DNA from: an uncultured Faecalibacterium sp.
Lineage (GTDB): Bacteria; Bacillota; Clostridia; Oscillospirales; Ruminococcaceae
NCBI GenBank assembly: GCA_900765105.1
Contig: CAAFQM010000165.1
Location: forward strand, 1-17,094
DNA length: 17,094 bases
Reading direction: 5' to 3'
Part shown: piece by piece, positions 1-7,249 of the stretch
Numbering within the stretch: position 1 is the stretch's first letter
How the letters are laid out: the number at the start of each line of letters is the position of its first letter
Position numbers and translations under genes: made by a program
The notes under the pieces: generated by a model
The model's input: the letters and a program-made list of their open reading frames with translations, nothing else
Database searches by the model: none
What the model was told of the DNA's origin: nothing

Positions 1-84
1 TGGTGCGAGGGAGGGGACTCGAACCCCCAAGGATAAACCACACGCACCTCAAACGTGCGCGTCTGCCAGTTCCGCCACCCTCGC
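1..84 (-). tRNA. tRNA-Leu(GAG)
   Basis: The minus strand folds as a class II tRNA. The acceptor stem GCGAGGG pairs with CCCTCGC, followed by discriminator A and an encoded CCA at positions 3-1. The T arm carries TTCGAGT in a five-pair stem closed by a G-U. The D arm has the leucine-type GGCGGAACTGGCAGAC sequence. The anticodon stem CACGT/GCGTG encloses the loop TTGAGGT, which places anticodon GAG at plus-strand 48-50, reading CUC and CUU leucine codons. The variable arm is about 12 nt, as expected for tRNA-Leu. No second tRNA is visible in the window. Confidence 0.97.
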
Positions 85-151
85 ATACCATATTCGATTT
101 TGCAGTTCTCCGGTCCCTGAGGTTTGAAACCGTTCAGCGGACTGCTCGAAT

Positions 152-180
152 ATAGTAACACACTTCTCCCGATTCGTCAA
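152..180 (-). promoter_or_regulatory. Promoter of tRNA-Leu
   Basis: On the minus strand, TTGACG (plus 175-180) and TACTAT (plus 152-157) are separated by 17 bp. The -10 is preceded by TG plus one base, which gives an extended -10. Transcription would start near 145, leaving a leader of about 60 nt to be processed from the tRNA 5' end. This is a good sigma-A-type match and nothing else lies between it and the tRNA. Within 85-273 I found no convincing plus-strand promoter for the deacetylase gene. Confidence 0.75.
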
Positions 181-273
181 GTCTTTTCCGGCTTTTCATA
201 GAAATTTTCGGCAGTCATATCTTAATAAAAAGCCGTTTCAAATACAAAACAACGTACACGGGAGGTTTTGTCC

Positions 274-1110
274 ATGAAACTCTCTGAATATCAGTTCCAG
301 CGCAGGAAAGCGAGGGTATTAGCCATCACGCTGTTTGCGCTGATTGCCGGGTTTGCATCCGGGGCACAGCCCCGCGTGACCGGCTGCAGCACGCAGGATC
401 TGACCCCGGTGCCGGATACCTCAGGATTCTCCCCTGCTGCCTCCGTTTTCGCGCCGGAGGATGGCGGCGGAGAGCAGCCGCCGGAAAAGTGGGTCTGCCT
501 GACCTTTGACGACGGCCCCAGCAAGACCACGCCGGACGTGCTGGCCGCGCTGAAAGATGCCGGGGTGCACGCCACCTTTTTTGTAGTGGCTACCGGCTAC
601 AACGAAAAGTATCTTCCCCTGCTCACCGAAGCCTCAGCCGCCGGGCACCAGATCGCGCTGCACTCCGCTTCCCACGAGTACAGCGACATCTACCGCAGCA
701 GCGAAGCTTACTGGGCGGACATCGCCCTGCTGAAGGAGCGCATCGCGCCCTATGTGGACGCAGAGAGCATCCGTTATCTGCGCTTCCCAGGCGGCAGCAC
801 CAACACGGTAAGCCGCCGCTATGGTGGCAAGGGGCTGATGAAGCAGCTGAAAGCCGAAGTGGAACAAAAAGGCTGGCAATGGGTGGACTGGAACGTCTGC
901 GCCGAGGACGCCGTGGGCGGCCACCCCAGTGCGGACACCATCTACCGCAATGTAGTGCGGGAGACCGGCGAGCAGACACATTGCATTGTTCTGATGCACG
1001 ACTCCGCCACCACCCGCACCACCGCCGAGGCACTGCCGGATATCATCCGGTGGTATGCAGACAACGGCTATACCTTTCTGACCGTAGCCGAGGCGCTGCC
1101 GCTGGGGTGA
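274..1110 (+). CDS. Exported polysaccharide deacetylase (NodB homology domain)
   Basis: This 278-residue protein probably removes acetyl groups from peptidoglycan or another N-acetylated glycan outside the membrane. A basic N-terminus (RRKAR, residues 10-14) followed by a hydrophobic run (15-28) looks like a signal peptide or anchor, and a low-complexity linker reaches to about residue 72. The NodB domain shows the five family motifs: TFDDGPS (77-83, catalytic base and metal aspartate), HSASH (130-134, metal histidines), RFPGGS (170-175), WVDWNV (202-207) and LMHDS (239-243, catalytic histidine). All metal and catalytic residues are present. I chose the ATG at 274 because GGGAGG (260-265) sits 8 bases upstream; the in-frame TTG at 268 lies too close to it. 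A cysteine at residue 38 in VTGC could be a poor lipobox, but it lies far from the hydrophobic run. The natural substrate is not evident. Confidence 0.9.
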   Translation: MKLSEYQFQRRKARVLAITLFALIAGFASGAQPRVTGCSTQDLTPVPDTSGFSPAASVFAPEDGGGEQPPEKWVCLTFDDGPSKTTPDVLAALKDAGVHATFFVVATGYNEKYLPLLTEASAAGHQIALHSASHEYSDIYRSSEAYWADIALLKERIAPYVDAESIRYLRFPGGSTNTVSRRYGGKGLMKQLKAEVEQKGWQWVDWNVCAEDAVGGHPSADTIYRNVVRETGEQTHCIVLMHDSATTRTTAEALPDIIRWYADNGYTFLTVAEALPLG

Positions 1111-1116
1111 TGCGCC

Positions 1117-1962
1117 TTACAGCCACTTTTCCATGCAGCGCCCCAGCAGCACCCCGCCGGATGCCAGCGCCGCCAGCCAGAGCCAGCCTGCACCGCCGGT
1201 GACTACCCACCCTGCCGCCATGATGGCGGCAAAGGTGCACACCGGCGGCAGCACGATACGCGCGATGCGCAGCAGCTTTTCCCGCCGGGAGGGAAGCCCG
1301 GTGTCAAGCTGCTCGGGATGCACGGCATCGCAGCAGATCTCATCCCGGTACTTGCCCGGGTTGCGGTATGCTTTATACGGGATATCGTCCAGCGAAAACT
1401 CCGGGTACATTCCTTCCTTGGTCAGGGCGAACTGCATTCCGTGCTCTTCTGCGTAGGTCTGCAGGGCCGCTGTGAACTCCTGCGGAGTGTTGATGCTGCC
1501 CTCCGGGATAAAGGAAAAATGCCTCTGGTGCTGCACCTGTGCCAGCGTGCGGTAATCCTGCAGCCAGCCAGAGCAGAACGCACCCTGTACGGCAGGCTTT
1601 TCCATCCGGGTCAGGCAGGCATCCACGTCCAGCGTTTCTGCCTGCGGCCGCTGCCGGACAAGTTCTGCGCAAAAGCTTCTGGCTGCCGCCAGATGCGCCA
1701 CCTGCTGCTCCAGCACGGTCTGCTGGTCTTGCAGCGCCTGCTGCAGGGGCTGTTCCCCGCGCAGCACCGCCTTGATGGTGGGCAGCGGAACGTCCAGCAT
1801 CCGCAGCATCCGGATGAGCTTGAGGGTGCGGACATCCCCGGCGGTGTAATCGCGGTAGTCATTGCCCTGTCTGCGTGCCGGTGTAAGAAGCCCTTCTTTT
1901 TCGTAAAAGCGGATGTTCGGGGCGGACACACCGCTTTGCTCTGAAGCCTGTTTGATGTTCAT
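1117..1962 (-). CDS. MerR-family regulator with C-terminal membrane segments
   Basis: This 281-residue protein has an N-terminal MerR winged helix (residues 1-70; MNIKQASEQSGVSAPNIRFY, EKEGLLTP and the YRDY wing are typical). A helical stretch (72-103) should form the dimerizing antiparallel coiled coil. Residues 125-225 form a region I do not recognise, with CSGWLQDY, EFSLDDIPY and CCDAVHPE. After the basic REKLLRIAR come two hydrophobic segments (about 237-254 and 259-277) that look like a membrane hairpin, which is uncommon for MerR proteins. I chose ATG 1962 because GGAGG lies 8 bases upstream and because it matches the family N-terminus; an upstream in-frame start at 2097 would run through the terminator and promoter. 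It converges on the deacetylase gene with 6 bp between stops. Its target is unknown; self-regulation is likely for this family. Confidence 0.88.
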   Translation of the reverse strand: MNIKQASEQSGVSAPNIRFYEKEGLLTPARRQGNDYRDYTAGDVRTLKLIRMLRMLDVPLPTIKAVLRGEQPLQQALQDQQTVLEQQVAHLAAARSFCAELVRQRPQAETLDVDACLTRMEKPAVQGAFCSGWLQDYRTLAQVQHQRHFSFIPEGSINTPQEFTAALQTYAEEHGMQFALTKEGMYPEFSLDDIPYKAYRNPGKYRDEICCDAVHPEQLDTGLPSRREKLLRIARIVLPPVCTFAAIMAAGWVVTGGAGWLWLAALASGGVLLGRCMEKWL

Positions 1963-1981
1963 TTGCTTCACCTCCGCCCTT

Positions 1982-2012
1982 ACATTACACCTGAAAGACG
2001 GTTGAAGGTCAA
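1982..2012 (-). promoter_or_regulatory. Promoter and possible operator of the MerR gene
   Basis: On the minus strand TTGACC (plus 2007-2012) is followed after 19 bp by TAATGT (plus 1982-1987). The stretch between contains an imperfect dyad with outer arms ACCT and AGGT. A spacer of 19 bp with a dyad is the hallmark of MerR-controlled promoters, where the regulator twists the DNA. An alternative reading uses TGTAAT (1984-1989) with a standard 17-bp spacer, so the 19-bp reading is not certain. The start site would fall at about 1975-1977, placing the SD at the very start of the message. Confidence 0.55.
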
Positions 2013-2023
2013 GCTTTTTGCGC

Positions 2024-2090
2024 CAAAAATAAAATATCCGCAGTATTTCCGCTGGTTTTTGCAAACCGGGAAGCGCTGCGGATATTTTTT
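2024..2090 (-). terminator. Terminator after the M18 aminopeptidase operon (possibly bidirectional)
   Basis: ATATCCGCAG (2034-2043) and CTGCGGATAT (2076-2085) form a perfect 10-bp outer stem, with an inner GGTTT/AAACC pairing in the loop. On the minus strand the stem is followed by ATTTTATTTTT-like sequence (plus about 2025-2034), giving a rho-independent terminator about 20 bases after the stop codon at 2103. A plus-strand T run (2085-2090) would allow function in the other direction too. Confidence 0.8.
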
Positions 2091-2102
2091 CAGGCACAGA
2101 AC

Positions 2103-3506
2103 TTACTGCTCAGCCTGGCAGAACAGCGAGAAGGTGCGGTATGCCATGTACAGGTCGGTCTTGTGGATGACCTCGAAGGGCGAATGCATGGACAGCACCG
2201 GCACGCCGATATCCAGCACCGGGATGCCGCGGTTGGCCACATACTTGGCAATGGTGCCGCCGCCGCCCAGATCCAGACGGCCCAGCTCGCCGATCTGCCA
2301 TGCCACGTTGTTGGCGTCCAGCAGGCGGGTGATGTCCCCTACCAGCTCGGCGGAAGCGTCGCTGGCGGAACTCTTGCCGCGGCTGCCGGTATACTTGAAG
2401 AAGGCCACACCGCGGCCTGCGTAGGTGCCGTTCTGCTTTTCAAACGCACCGGCCCAGGAGGGGTCAAAGGCGGCGGTGACGTCGGCGGAAAGGCACACGC
2501 TGTTGCGGAAGGCGATAATGTCATCCTGACCGGCGGCACGGCACAGCAGCTGCATAAAGTGGAACACATACATGCTCTGCATACCGGTGACGCCGTCGGA
2601 GCCGATCTCTTCCTTATCGGTCAGAACGCAGACCGTGGTGTGCACGGGGTCCTTCGTCTCGATCTCGGCCATGAGAGCGGGGTAAGCGTCCACACGGTCA
2701 TCGTGGCCGTAGCCGCCCACCATAGAGCGGTCAAAGCCCACGTCGCGGGCCTTGTGGGCGGGCACGATCTCGATCTCGGCGCGGGTGAAGTCCCGCTCGG
2801 TGATGCCGTACTTCTCGTGCAGCAGCATCAGGGTGTTCAGCTTGACGGCTTCCTTGATGTCAGCCTCTTCCACGGCGTCGGAGCCGATGAGCACGTTCAG
2901 CTCCTCGGCCTTGATGCCCTCGCTGAGCTTGCGGTCGTTCTGCTCGGCCCCCAGATGGGGCAGCAGGTCAGTGATGCAGAACACCGGGTCGTTCTCGTCC
3001 TCACCGATGCAGACCGACACGCTGGAACCGTCGGCACGGGTGAACACGCCGTGGATGGCCAGCGGCATGGTGCCCCACTGATACTTGCGCAGACCACCAT
3101 AATAGTGGGTCTTGAAGTAGCTGAAGTGGTCGGCCTCATACAGCGGGTTCGGGCGCAGGTCCAGCCGGGGGCTGTCGATATGGGCGATCACCAGGCGGAA
3201 GCCCTCCTCAAAGGGTTTCTGGCCGATGGTGGCCGCAACCACGGCCTTGTGCTCCTGCACAAAATAGATCTTCTGACCGGGAGCATAGACCTTTTTCGGT
3301 TCAAACTTCTCGTAACCGGCTTCCAGCAGCAGCTTTTCGCTGGCGGCGGCCGCTTCGCGTTCGGTCTTGGCCGCGTTCAGAAATGCCTTGTAGCCCTCGG
3401 CAAAGGCGGCAGCTTTTTCCTTCACGTCCGCGTTTTTATCGGCGGCGTACTCCGGCTTGTACAGCAGCTGTTCAGCCGCCTGTTTTGCGGTGAGTTTCTC
3501 GCTCAT
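2103..3506 (-). CDS. M18-family aminopeptidase (aspartyl aminopeptidase type)
   Basis: This 467-residue cytoplasmic dizinc exopeptidase would remove N-terminal residues from peptides. The length and sequence fit the bacterial M18 type often labelled apeA. Visible metal and catalytic motifs are AHIDSPRLD (108-116, zinc histidine 109), YGHDDRVDAYP (266-276, bridging aspartate), DKEEIGSDG (297-305, catalytic glutamate and zinc glutamate), SADVTAAFDP (340-349, zinc aspartate) and SMHSPFEVIH (439-448, zinc histidine 441). All are intact. The start at 3506 follows GAGGAG by 10 bases and leaves 16 bp after the transglycosylase stop; an in-frame ATG at 3536 would overlap that gene and lacks a clear SD. 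It is the last gene of the DUF951-prfA operon, just before the terminator. Substrate preference for acidic residues is inferred from the family, not seen. Confidence 0.95.
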   Translation of the reverse strand: MSEKLTAKQAAEQLLYKPEYAADKNADVKEKAAAFAEGYKAFLNAAKTEREAAAASEKLLLEAGYEKFEPKKVYAPGQKIYFVQEHKAVVAATIGQKPFEEGFRLVIAHIDSPRLDLRPNPLYEADHFSYFKTHYYGGLRKYQWGTMPLAIHGVFTRADGSSVSVCIGEDENDPVFCITDLLPHLGAEQNDRKLSEGIKAEELNVLIGSDAVEEADIKEAVKLNTLMLLHEKYGITERDFTRAEIEIVPAHKARDVGFDRSMVGGYGHDDRVDAYPALMAEIETKDPVHTTVCVLTDKEEIGSDGVTGMQSMYVFHFMQLLCRAAGQDDIIAFRNSVCLSADVTAAFDPSWAGAFEKQNGTYAGRGVAFFKYTGSRGKSSASDASAELVGDITRLLDANNVAWQIGELGRLDLGGGGTIAKYVANRGIPVLDIGVPVLSMHSPFEVIHKTDLYMAYRTFSLFCQAEQ

Positions 3507-3522
3507 GTTTTTGTATCTCCTC

Positions 3523-4191
3523 TCAGGTTCCGGCATAGATGCGCTGATAATTTGCGTAGCCGGAAGTGATTTTTTTGACGTAATGATTCATCTGATTATA
3601 GGGGAACCCCTGCAGGGTCTCGCCGTCGGATGAATGCTCTTCGATCTGCAGCAGCGCATCCACTGTTCCCCACCCGCTGTGATATGCGGCGGCGGCCGTG
3701 GCAACGTCGCCCTTATAGCGCTCCATGCACAGGTGCAGGTAGTAGCACCCGAACCGGATACTGGTCTCGGGGTCGTAGAGGTTGGCAAAGACCAGCCCTT
3801 CGTCCGGGGCGATCTTGCTGCGCAGCCAGATGAACGTTTCCTCAGTCATCTGCATCAGGCCGCGGGCGTCCACGCTGGAGGTTGCCTGCGGGTCGAAGCC
3901 GCTTTCGGTGCGGATAAAGGCATCCACAAGCAGCGGGTCGAGGTCATAGGTCTGCGCCCACTGCTCCACCGTCGCTTCGTACTTGCGCGGGTACAGGATG
4001 CGCTCGGCGCAGCTCCACAGCTTCGGCAGCAGCAGCGCGGCGCACAAAAGCACGATGACCAGCACCAGCAGGCGGCGGTTGCGCTGCTTGCGGCGGCGGC
4101 GCTCCCGCCGGGCACGGGCGGCGCGGCGGATGCGAGCCGTTTCGGGGTCATACTGCGGGGCGTTCGGCTGCCGTTTATTCTGTTCGTTCAA
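3523..4191 (-). CDS. Membrane-anchored SLT-type lytic transglycosylase
   Basis: This 222-residue protein should cleave the glycan backbone of peptidoglycan at the outer face of the membrane. A very basic segment (residues about 17-40, RRAARARRERRRRKQRNRR) precedes a single hydrophobic helix (41-56), giving a cytoplasmic N-terminus. The SLT domain follows: FIRTESGFDP (92-101, catalytic glutamate 96), GLMQM (111-115), then AAYHSGWG (168-175) in place of the usual AYNAGPG. The start is uncertain. No in-frame ATG or GTG exists near the coaE stop; the best candidate is TTG at 4191, with AAGGAGG 14 bases upstream, overlapping coaE by 17 bp. The next in-frame start, also TTG, is at 4263, well inside coaE. 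Its place behind coaE and before the aminopeptidase suggests co-transcription rather than shared function. Confidence 0.85.
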   Translation of the reverse strand: MNEQNKRQPNAPQYDPETARIRRAARARRERRRRKQRNRRLLVLVIVLLCAALLLPKLWSCAERILYPRKYEATVEQWAQTYDLDPLLVDAFIRTESGFDPQATSSVDARGLMQMTEETFIWLRSKIAPDEGLVFANLYDPETSIRFGCYYLHLCMERYKGDVATAAAAYHSGWGTVDALLQIEEHSSDGETLQGFPYNQMNHYVKKITSGYANYQRIYAGT

Positions 4192-4804
4192 AACCTTTTC
4201 CGTCGCCTCCTTCCTGCATGAGCCGGGTGCAAAGCTGCGCGGCGGCGGCCTGCAGGCGGGCAAGGTCGGTATCGTTGCGCAGGACGTAATCCGCCTGCGC
4301 GGTCAGCGTTTCTTCGGGGGTCTGCGCGTTCAGGCGGCGGGAAGCCATTTCTGCAGAGATGCCGTCCCGCGCCACGATGCGCGCCACGCTGGTTTCAAAG
4401 GGTGCCGTGACCACGCACAGCCGGTCGCACTCGGCCTGCGCCGCAGTCCCCACGATGACCGCGCCATCCAGCACGAACAGCGGTGCACCGGCATCCTGTG
4501 CTGCCTGCTTTGCCGCACGGATGCGGCGCACGATCTCCGGGTGGGTCAGGCTGTCCAGCGCGGCCTTGCCCTCCGGCGTTGCAAAGGCACGGTCAGCCAG
4601 CAGGCGGCGGTTCAACGTGCCGTCCGGGGCAAGGATGTCTCCGCCGAACCGCTCTGCCAGCGCCGGCAGCAGCGGCGAACCGGGCAGCAGGATCTCCCGG
4701 CTGATCTGGTCGGCGTCGGCCAGCGGCGCGCCGTGCGCCGCAAACACCGCCGTGACCGTGGATTTGCCGCAGCCGCTGCGGCCTGTGATGCCCAGCGTGA
4801 TCAT
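4175..4804 (-). CDS. coaE: Dephospho-CoA kinase
   Basis: This 209-residue enzyme phosphorylates the 3'-hydroxyl of dephospho-CoA with ATP, the last step of coenzyme A synthesis, in the cytoplasm. The P-loop GRSGCGKST is at residues 8-16, followed by the family's DADQISRE region (30-37) and LTHPEIVRRI (86-95). The lid-region pattern RIVARDGIS...RRLNAQ (142-161) is present. The segment that is usually PLLFE reads LDGAVIVG (112-119), a departure from the common form. The ATG overlaps the Sua5 stop in an ATGA arrangement (4801-4804), so the two are translationally coupled. The length is normal for CoaE. Confidence 0.93.
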   Translation of the reverse strand: MITLGITGRSGCGKSTVTAVFAAHGAPLADADQISREILLPGSPLLPALAERFGGDILAPDGTLNRRLLADRAFATPEGKAALDSLTHPEIVRRIRAAKQAAQDAGAPLFVLDGAVIVGTAAQAECDRLCVVTAPFETSVARIVARDGISAEMASRRLNAQTPEETLTAQADYVLRNDTDLARLQAAAAQLCTRLMQEGGDGKGFERTE

Positions 4805-5835
4805 AGCTTGATCACCCGGAACGCCGCGGCGCGGATGAGGCGGTTGTACACCGCCATCGAAAGGCCGTCCTTCTGCGGACAGCGGGCATAGACCACCGCG
4901 TCGCCCTGCTCGTCCAGCGCACGCAGAGAGCGGAAGATGTGTTTTGCCTGATCGGCGCCGTCCCCCTCTCGGCCGTACTCCACGCAGGGCACGCCCAGCT
5001 TTTCGGCCTCGCCGGTAAAGCACAGGCAGCTGGGGTTCTGATCGGCGTGGGCATCCACATAGGCCTTGAACTGCTCAAAGGTGCCGTCCAGCAATGTCAC
5101 GTCTGCCTTGGGGGCGTAGTGCTTATACTTCATGCCGGGGCTGCGCACCACGGCGCCCTCCGGCAGCTTTTCGAGGATGGCCTTGGACACTTCCACCTCT
5201 TCGCCGAGGGCGCGTTCCAGATCCTCCAGCGTGATGTGACCCGGGCGGAACAGGGTGGGCTTGTCGCCCACTACCGACACCACAGTGCTCTCCACGCCCA
5301 CATCACACTCGCCGCCGTCCAGAATGAGGGGCAGGCGGCCGTCCATATCGGTGAACACATCCTGTGCGTTAGTGGGGCTGGGCTTGCCGGAAAGGTTGGC
5401 GCTGGGGGCGGCAAAGGCGCAGCCGCTCTGCTCGATGACTGCCCGGGCCACCGGGTGGCTGGGCATCCGGATGCCCACCGTGTCCAGACCGGCGCAGCAC
5501 TCGGCCGCCACCTCCGGGCCGCGGGGCATGATGATGGTAAGCGGGCCGGGGCAGAAAGCTGCCATCAGCAGCTGGGCACGCTCCGGCACCTCGCTGACCA
5601 GACCCGGCAGCATCTCCGGGCCGGTGACATGGACGATAAGGGGATTGTCCTGCGGGCGTCCCTTCGCCACGAAGATCTTCTTCACGGCTTCGCCGTTGCG
5701 GGCGTCGGCTGCAATGCCATAGACCGTCTCGGTGGGCAGGGCCACAAGCTCGCCATTGCGCAGCAGCCGGGCGGCTTTTTCAATGCTTTCCGGTGCCGAA
5801 GCGGGCAGAATTTCCGTTTTAAAATTCATACGCAT
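4801..5835 (-). CDS. tsaC: L-threonylcarbamoyladenylate synthase, Sua5/YwlC type
   Basis: This enzyme makes threonylcarbamoyl-AMP from threonine, bicarbonate and ATP, the first step of t6A formation at position 37 of ANN-decoding tRNAs. At 344 residues it is the long Sua5 form. The YrdC domain covers about 1-215, with LPTETVYGI (33-41), KGRPQDNPLIVH (58-69) and APSANLSG (143-150). The linker SPGMKYKHYAP (232-242) is diagnostic of Sua5, and the C-terminal Sua5 domain follows. Two ATGs, at 5835 and 5829, are both possible because the SD is weak (GAAAG). The B. subtilis orthologue is ywlC, in the prfA region of that genome. Here it follows prfA after 81 bp with no prmC between. Confidence 0.94.
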   Translation of the reverse strand: MRMNFKTEILPASAPESIEKAARLLRNGELVALPTETVYGIAADARNGEAVKKIFVAKGRPQDNPLIVHVTGPEMLPGLVSEVPERAQLLMAAFCPGPLTIIMPRGPEVAAECCAGLDTVGIRMPSHPVARAVIEQSGCAFAAPSANLSGKPSPTNAQDVFTDMDGRLPLILDGGECDVGVESTVVSVVGDKPTLFRPGHITLEDLERALGEEVEVSKAILEKLPEGAVVRSPGMKYKHYAPKADVTLLDGTFEQFKAYVDAHADQNPSCLCFTGEAEKLGVPCVEYGREGDGADQAKHIFRSLRALDEQGDAVVYARCPQKDGLSMAVYNRLIRAAAFRVIKL

Positions 5836-5916
5836 TCACGTTCTTTCTATCTGTAAAGTAGTTTTGCTTTTCAGCTTTTATCGATGAATCATCGTATTTT
5901 TTTGAAAAATACATTT

Positions 5917-7005
5917 TCAGGTTTCCCCGTTGAGTTTTTGCAGCTTTTCGGTCTGCTCCCGGGTAGCCAGTGCGTCGATCACCTCGTCCAGATTGCCGTC
6001 CATGATCTTATCCAGATTGTGCACGGTCAGGCCGATGCGGTGGTCGGTGCAGCGGTCCTGCGGGAAGTTGTAGGTACGGATCTTTTCGCTCCGGTCGCCG
6101 GTGCCCACCTGCCCCTGACGGTTGGCGTTGATGGCGTCCTGCTGTTCCTTCTGCTTCTGCGCCAGCAGGCGGCTACGGAGGATCTCCAGTGCCTTATCCT
6201 TGTTCTGGAACTGGCTGCGCTCGTTCTGGCATTCTACCACCATGCCGGTGGGGAGATGTGTTACACGGATGGCGCTGGAGGTCTTGTTGATATGCTGGCC
6301 GCCCGCACCGGAAGAGCGGAAGGTATCGATGCGCAGATCCTTCATATCCAGTGCAAAATCCACTTCCTCGGCCTGCGGCATCACCGCCACCGTAGCGGTG
6401 GAGGTGTGGATGCGGCCCTGCGTTTCGGTCTCGGGCACGCGCTGTACCCGGTGCACCCCGCTCTCGTATTTGAGCCGGTTGTAGGCACCCGCGCCGTCCA
6501 CCGAGAAGATGGCTTCCTTCACGCCGCCCAGTTCCGTCTCGTTGAGATTGAGCATTTCCAGCTTCCAGCCCCGGCCCTGCGCATACATGGTGTACATCCG
6601 CAGCAGGCTGTGGGCAAACAGGGCAGCTTCCTCCCCTCCTGCGCCGCCGCGGATCTCCACGATGACATTTTTGCCGTCGTTCACGTCCTTGGGCAGCAGC
6701 AGAATTTTGAGATTGTTTTCCAGCTTTTCCACATCCTGACTTTTTTCGCTGATTTCCTGCTGTATCATCTGCTTGAAGTCCGGATCAAGAGTCCCCGGCT
6801 CTTCCAACAGGGCTTTGGCCTGTGCAAGATGATCCTGTGCGGTCTGCCACTCCCGGTAGGCCTGCACGGCAGGCTCCGCATCGTGATACTCCCGCATCAG
6901 TTTCCGGAACAGAGCCGGGTCGGCTGCGGTTTCGGGCTGGTTCAGCCGGACGGAAAGCTCCTCAAAGCGGCGGCATACAGCATCCATTTGGGTAAACAGG
7001 TTCAT
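5917..7005 (-). CDS. prfA: Peptide chain release factor 1
   Basis: RF1 recognises UAG and UAA on the ribosome and triggers peptide release. The 362-residue length is standard. The stop-codon-reading motif of RF1 (P-x-T) appears as PET at residues 191-193 inside RVQRVPETETQGRIHTS, which separates it from RF2 (SPF). The catalytic GGQ is at 235-237 in SSGAGGQHINKTSSAIR. The N-terminal coiled region (about 1-105) is as expected. AGGAG lies 12 bases before the ATG, with another AGGA closer in. It follows the DUF951 gene by 55 bp in the same transcript. Confidence 0.97.
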   Translation of the reverse strand: MNLFTQMDAVCRRFEELSVRLNQPETAADPALFRKLMREYHDAEPAVQAYREWQTAQDHLAQAKALLEEPGTLDPDFKQMIQQEISEKSQDVEKLENNLKILLLPKDVNDGKNVIVEIRGGAGGEEAALFAHSLLRMYTMYAQGRGWKLEMLNLNETELGGVKEAIFSVDGAGAYNRLKYESGVHRVQRVPETETQGRIHTSTATVAVMPQAEEVDFALDMKDLRIDTFRSSGAGGQHINKTSSAIRVTHLPTGMVVECQNERSQFQNKDKALEILRSRLLAQKQKEQQDAINANRQGQVGTGDRSEKIRTYNFPQDRCTDHRIGLTVHNLDKIMDGNLDEVIDALATREQTEKLQKLNGET

Positions 7006-7060
7006 ATTCCTGCAGTTCTCCTTACAATTGACCTGAATGGTTGCGTTCCCGCTGCAGGCG

Positions 7061-7249
7061 CTATTCCTGCCCGGGGTGGATCACCTTTTTGATGTTCTTT
7101 TCAATTTTAGCACGCGGCAGCATCACCTCGCGCCCGCAGCCGGTGCAGCGGATCTTGAAATCCATGCCGACGCGCAGCACCTCGAAGCTGGCAGCCCCGC
7201 AGGGGTGCTTCTTGCGGGTGAGGATGGTATCTCCCACAGCGATATCCAT
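7061..7249 (-). CDS. DUF951 family protein
   Basis: This is a 62-residue cytoplasmic protein of unknown function. The family signature is clear: VGDTILTRKKHPCG (5-18), EVLRVGMDFKIRC (23-35) and CTGCGREVMLPR (35-46). The three cysteines C18, C35 and C38 could bind metal, but that is inference. Basic residues near the C-terminus and conserved aromatic/basic positions suggest nucleic acid contact, again unproven. The start at 7249 is supported by AAGGGAG 11 bases upstream and by the family N-terminus; longer frames reaching 7459 cross the promoter region. It is the first gene of the operon and the only one in this window that ends in TAG. Confidence 0.9.
   Translation of the reverse strand: MDIAVGDTILTRKKHPCGAASFEVLRVGMDFKIRCTGCGREVMLPRAKIEKNIKKVIHPGQE

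Noticed and set aside
46..52. Alternative anticodon loop reading UUG (Gln)
   Set aside because: Shifting the stem by one gives a loop with G at position 32 and breaks the tRNA-Leu alignment; the leucine-type D arm and long variable arm support GAG.
380..388. VTGC as a lipoprotein signal in the deacetylase
   Set aside because: The cysteine lies about ten residues after the hydrophobic run with a proline and arginine between, a poor lipobox.
2163..3569. Long plus-strand open frame of 468 codons opposite the M18 aminopeptidase
   Set aside because: It is a shadow of GC-biased third positions on the opposite strand, has no SD or recognisable domain, and the minus-strand protein has every M18 motif.
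5880..5905. Small palindrome CGATGAATCATCG followed by a T run between the Sua5 and prfA genes
   Set aside because: The T run is on the plus strand, where no gene ends, and the stem has only five pairs; it is unlikely to be a terminator for the minus-strand operon.
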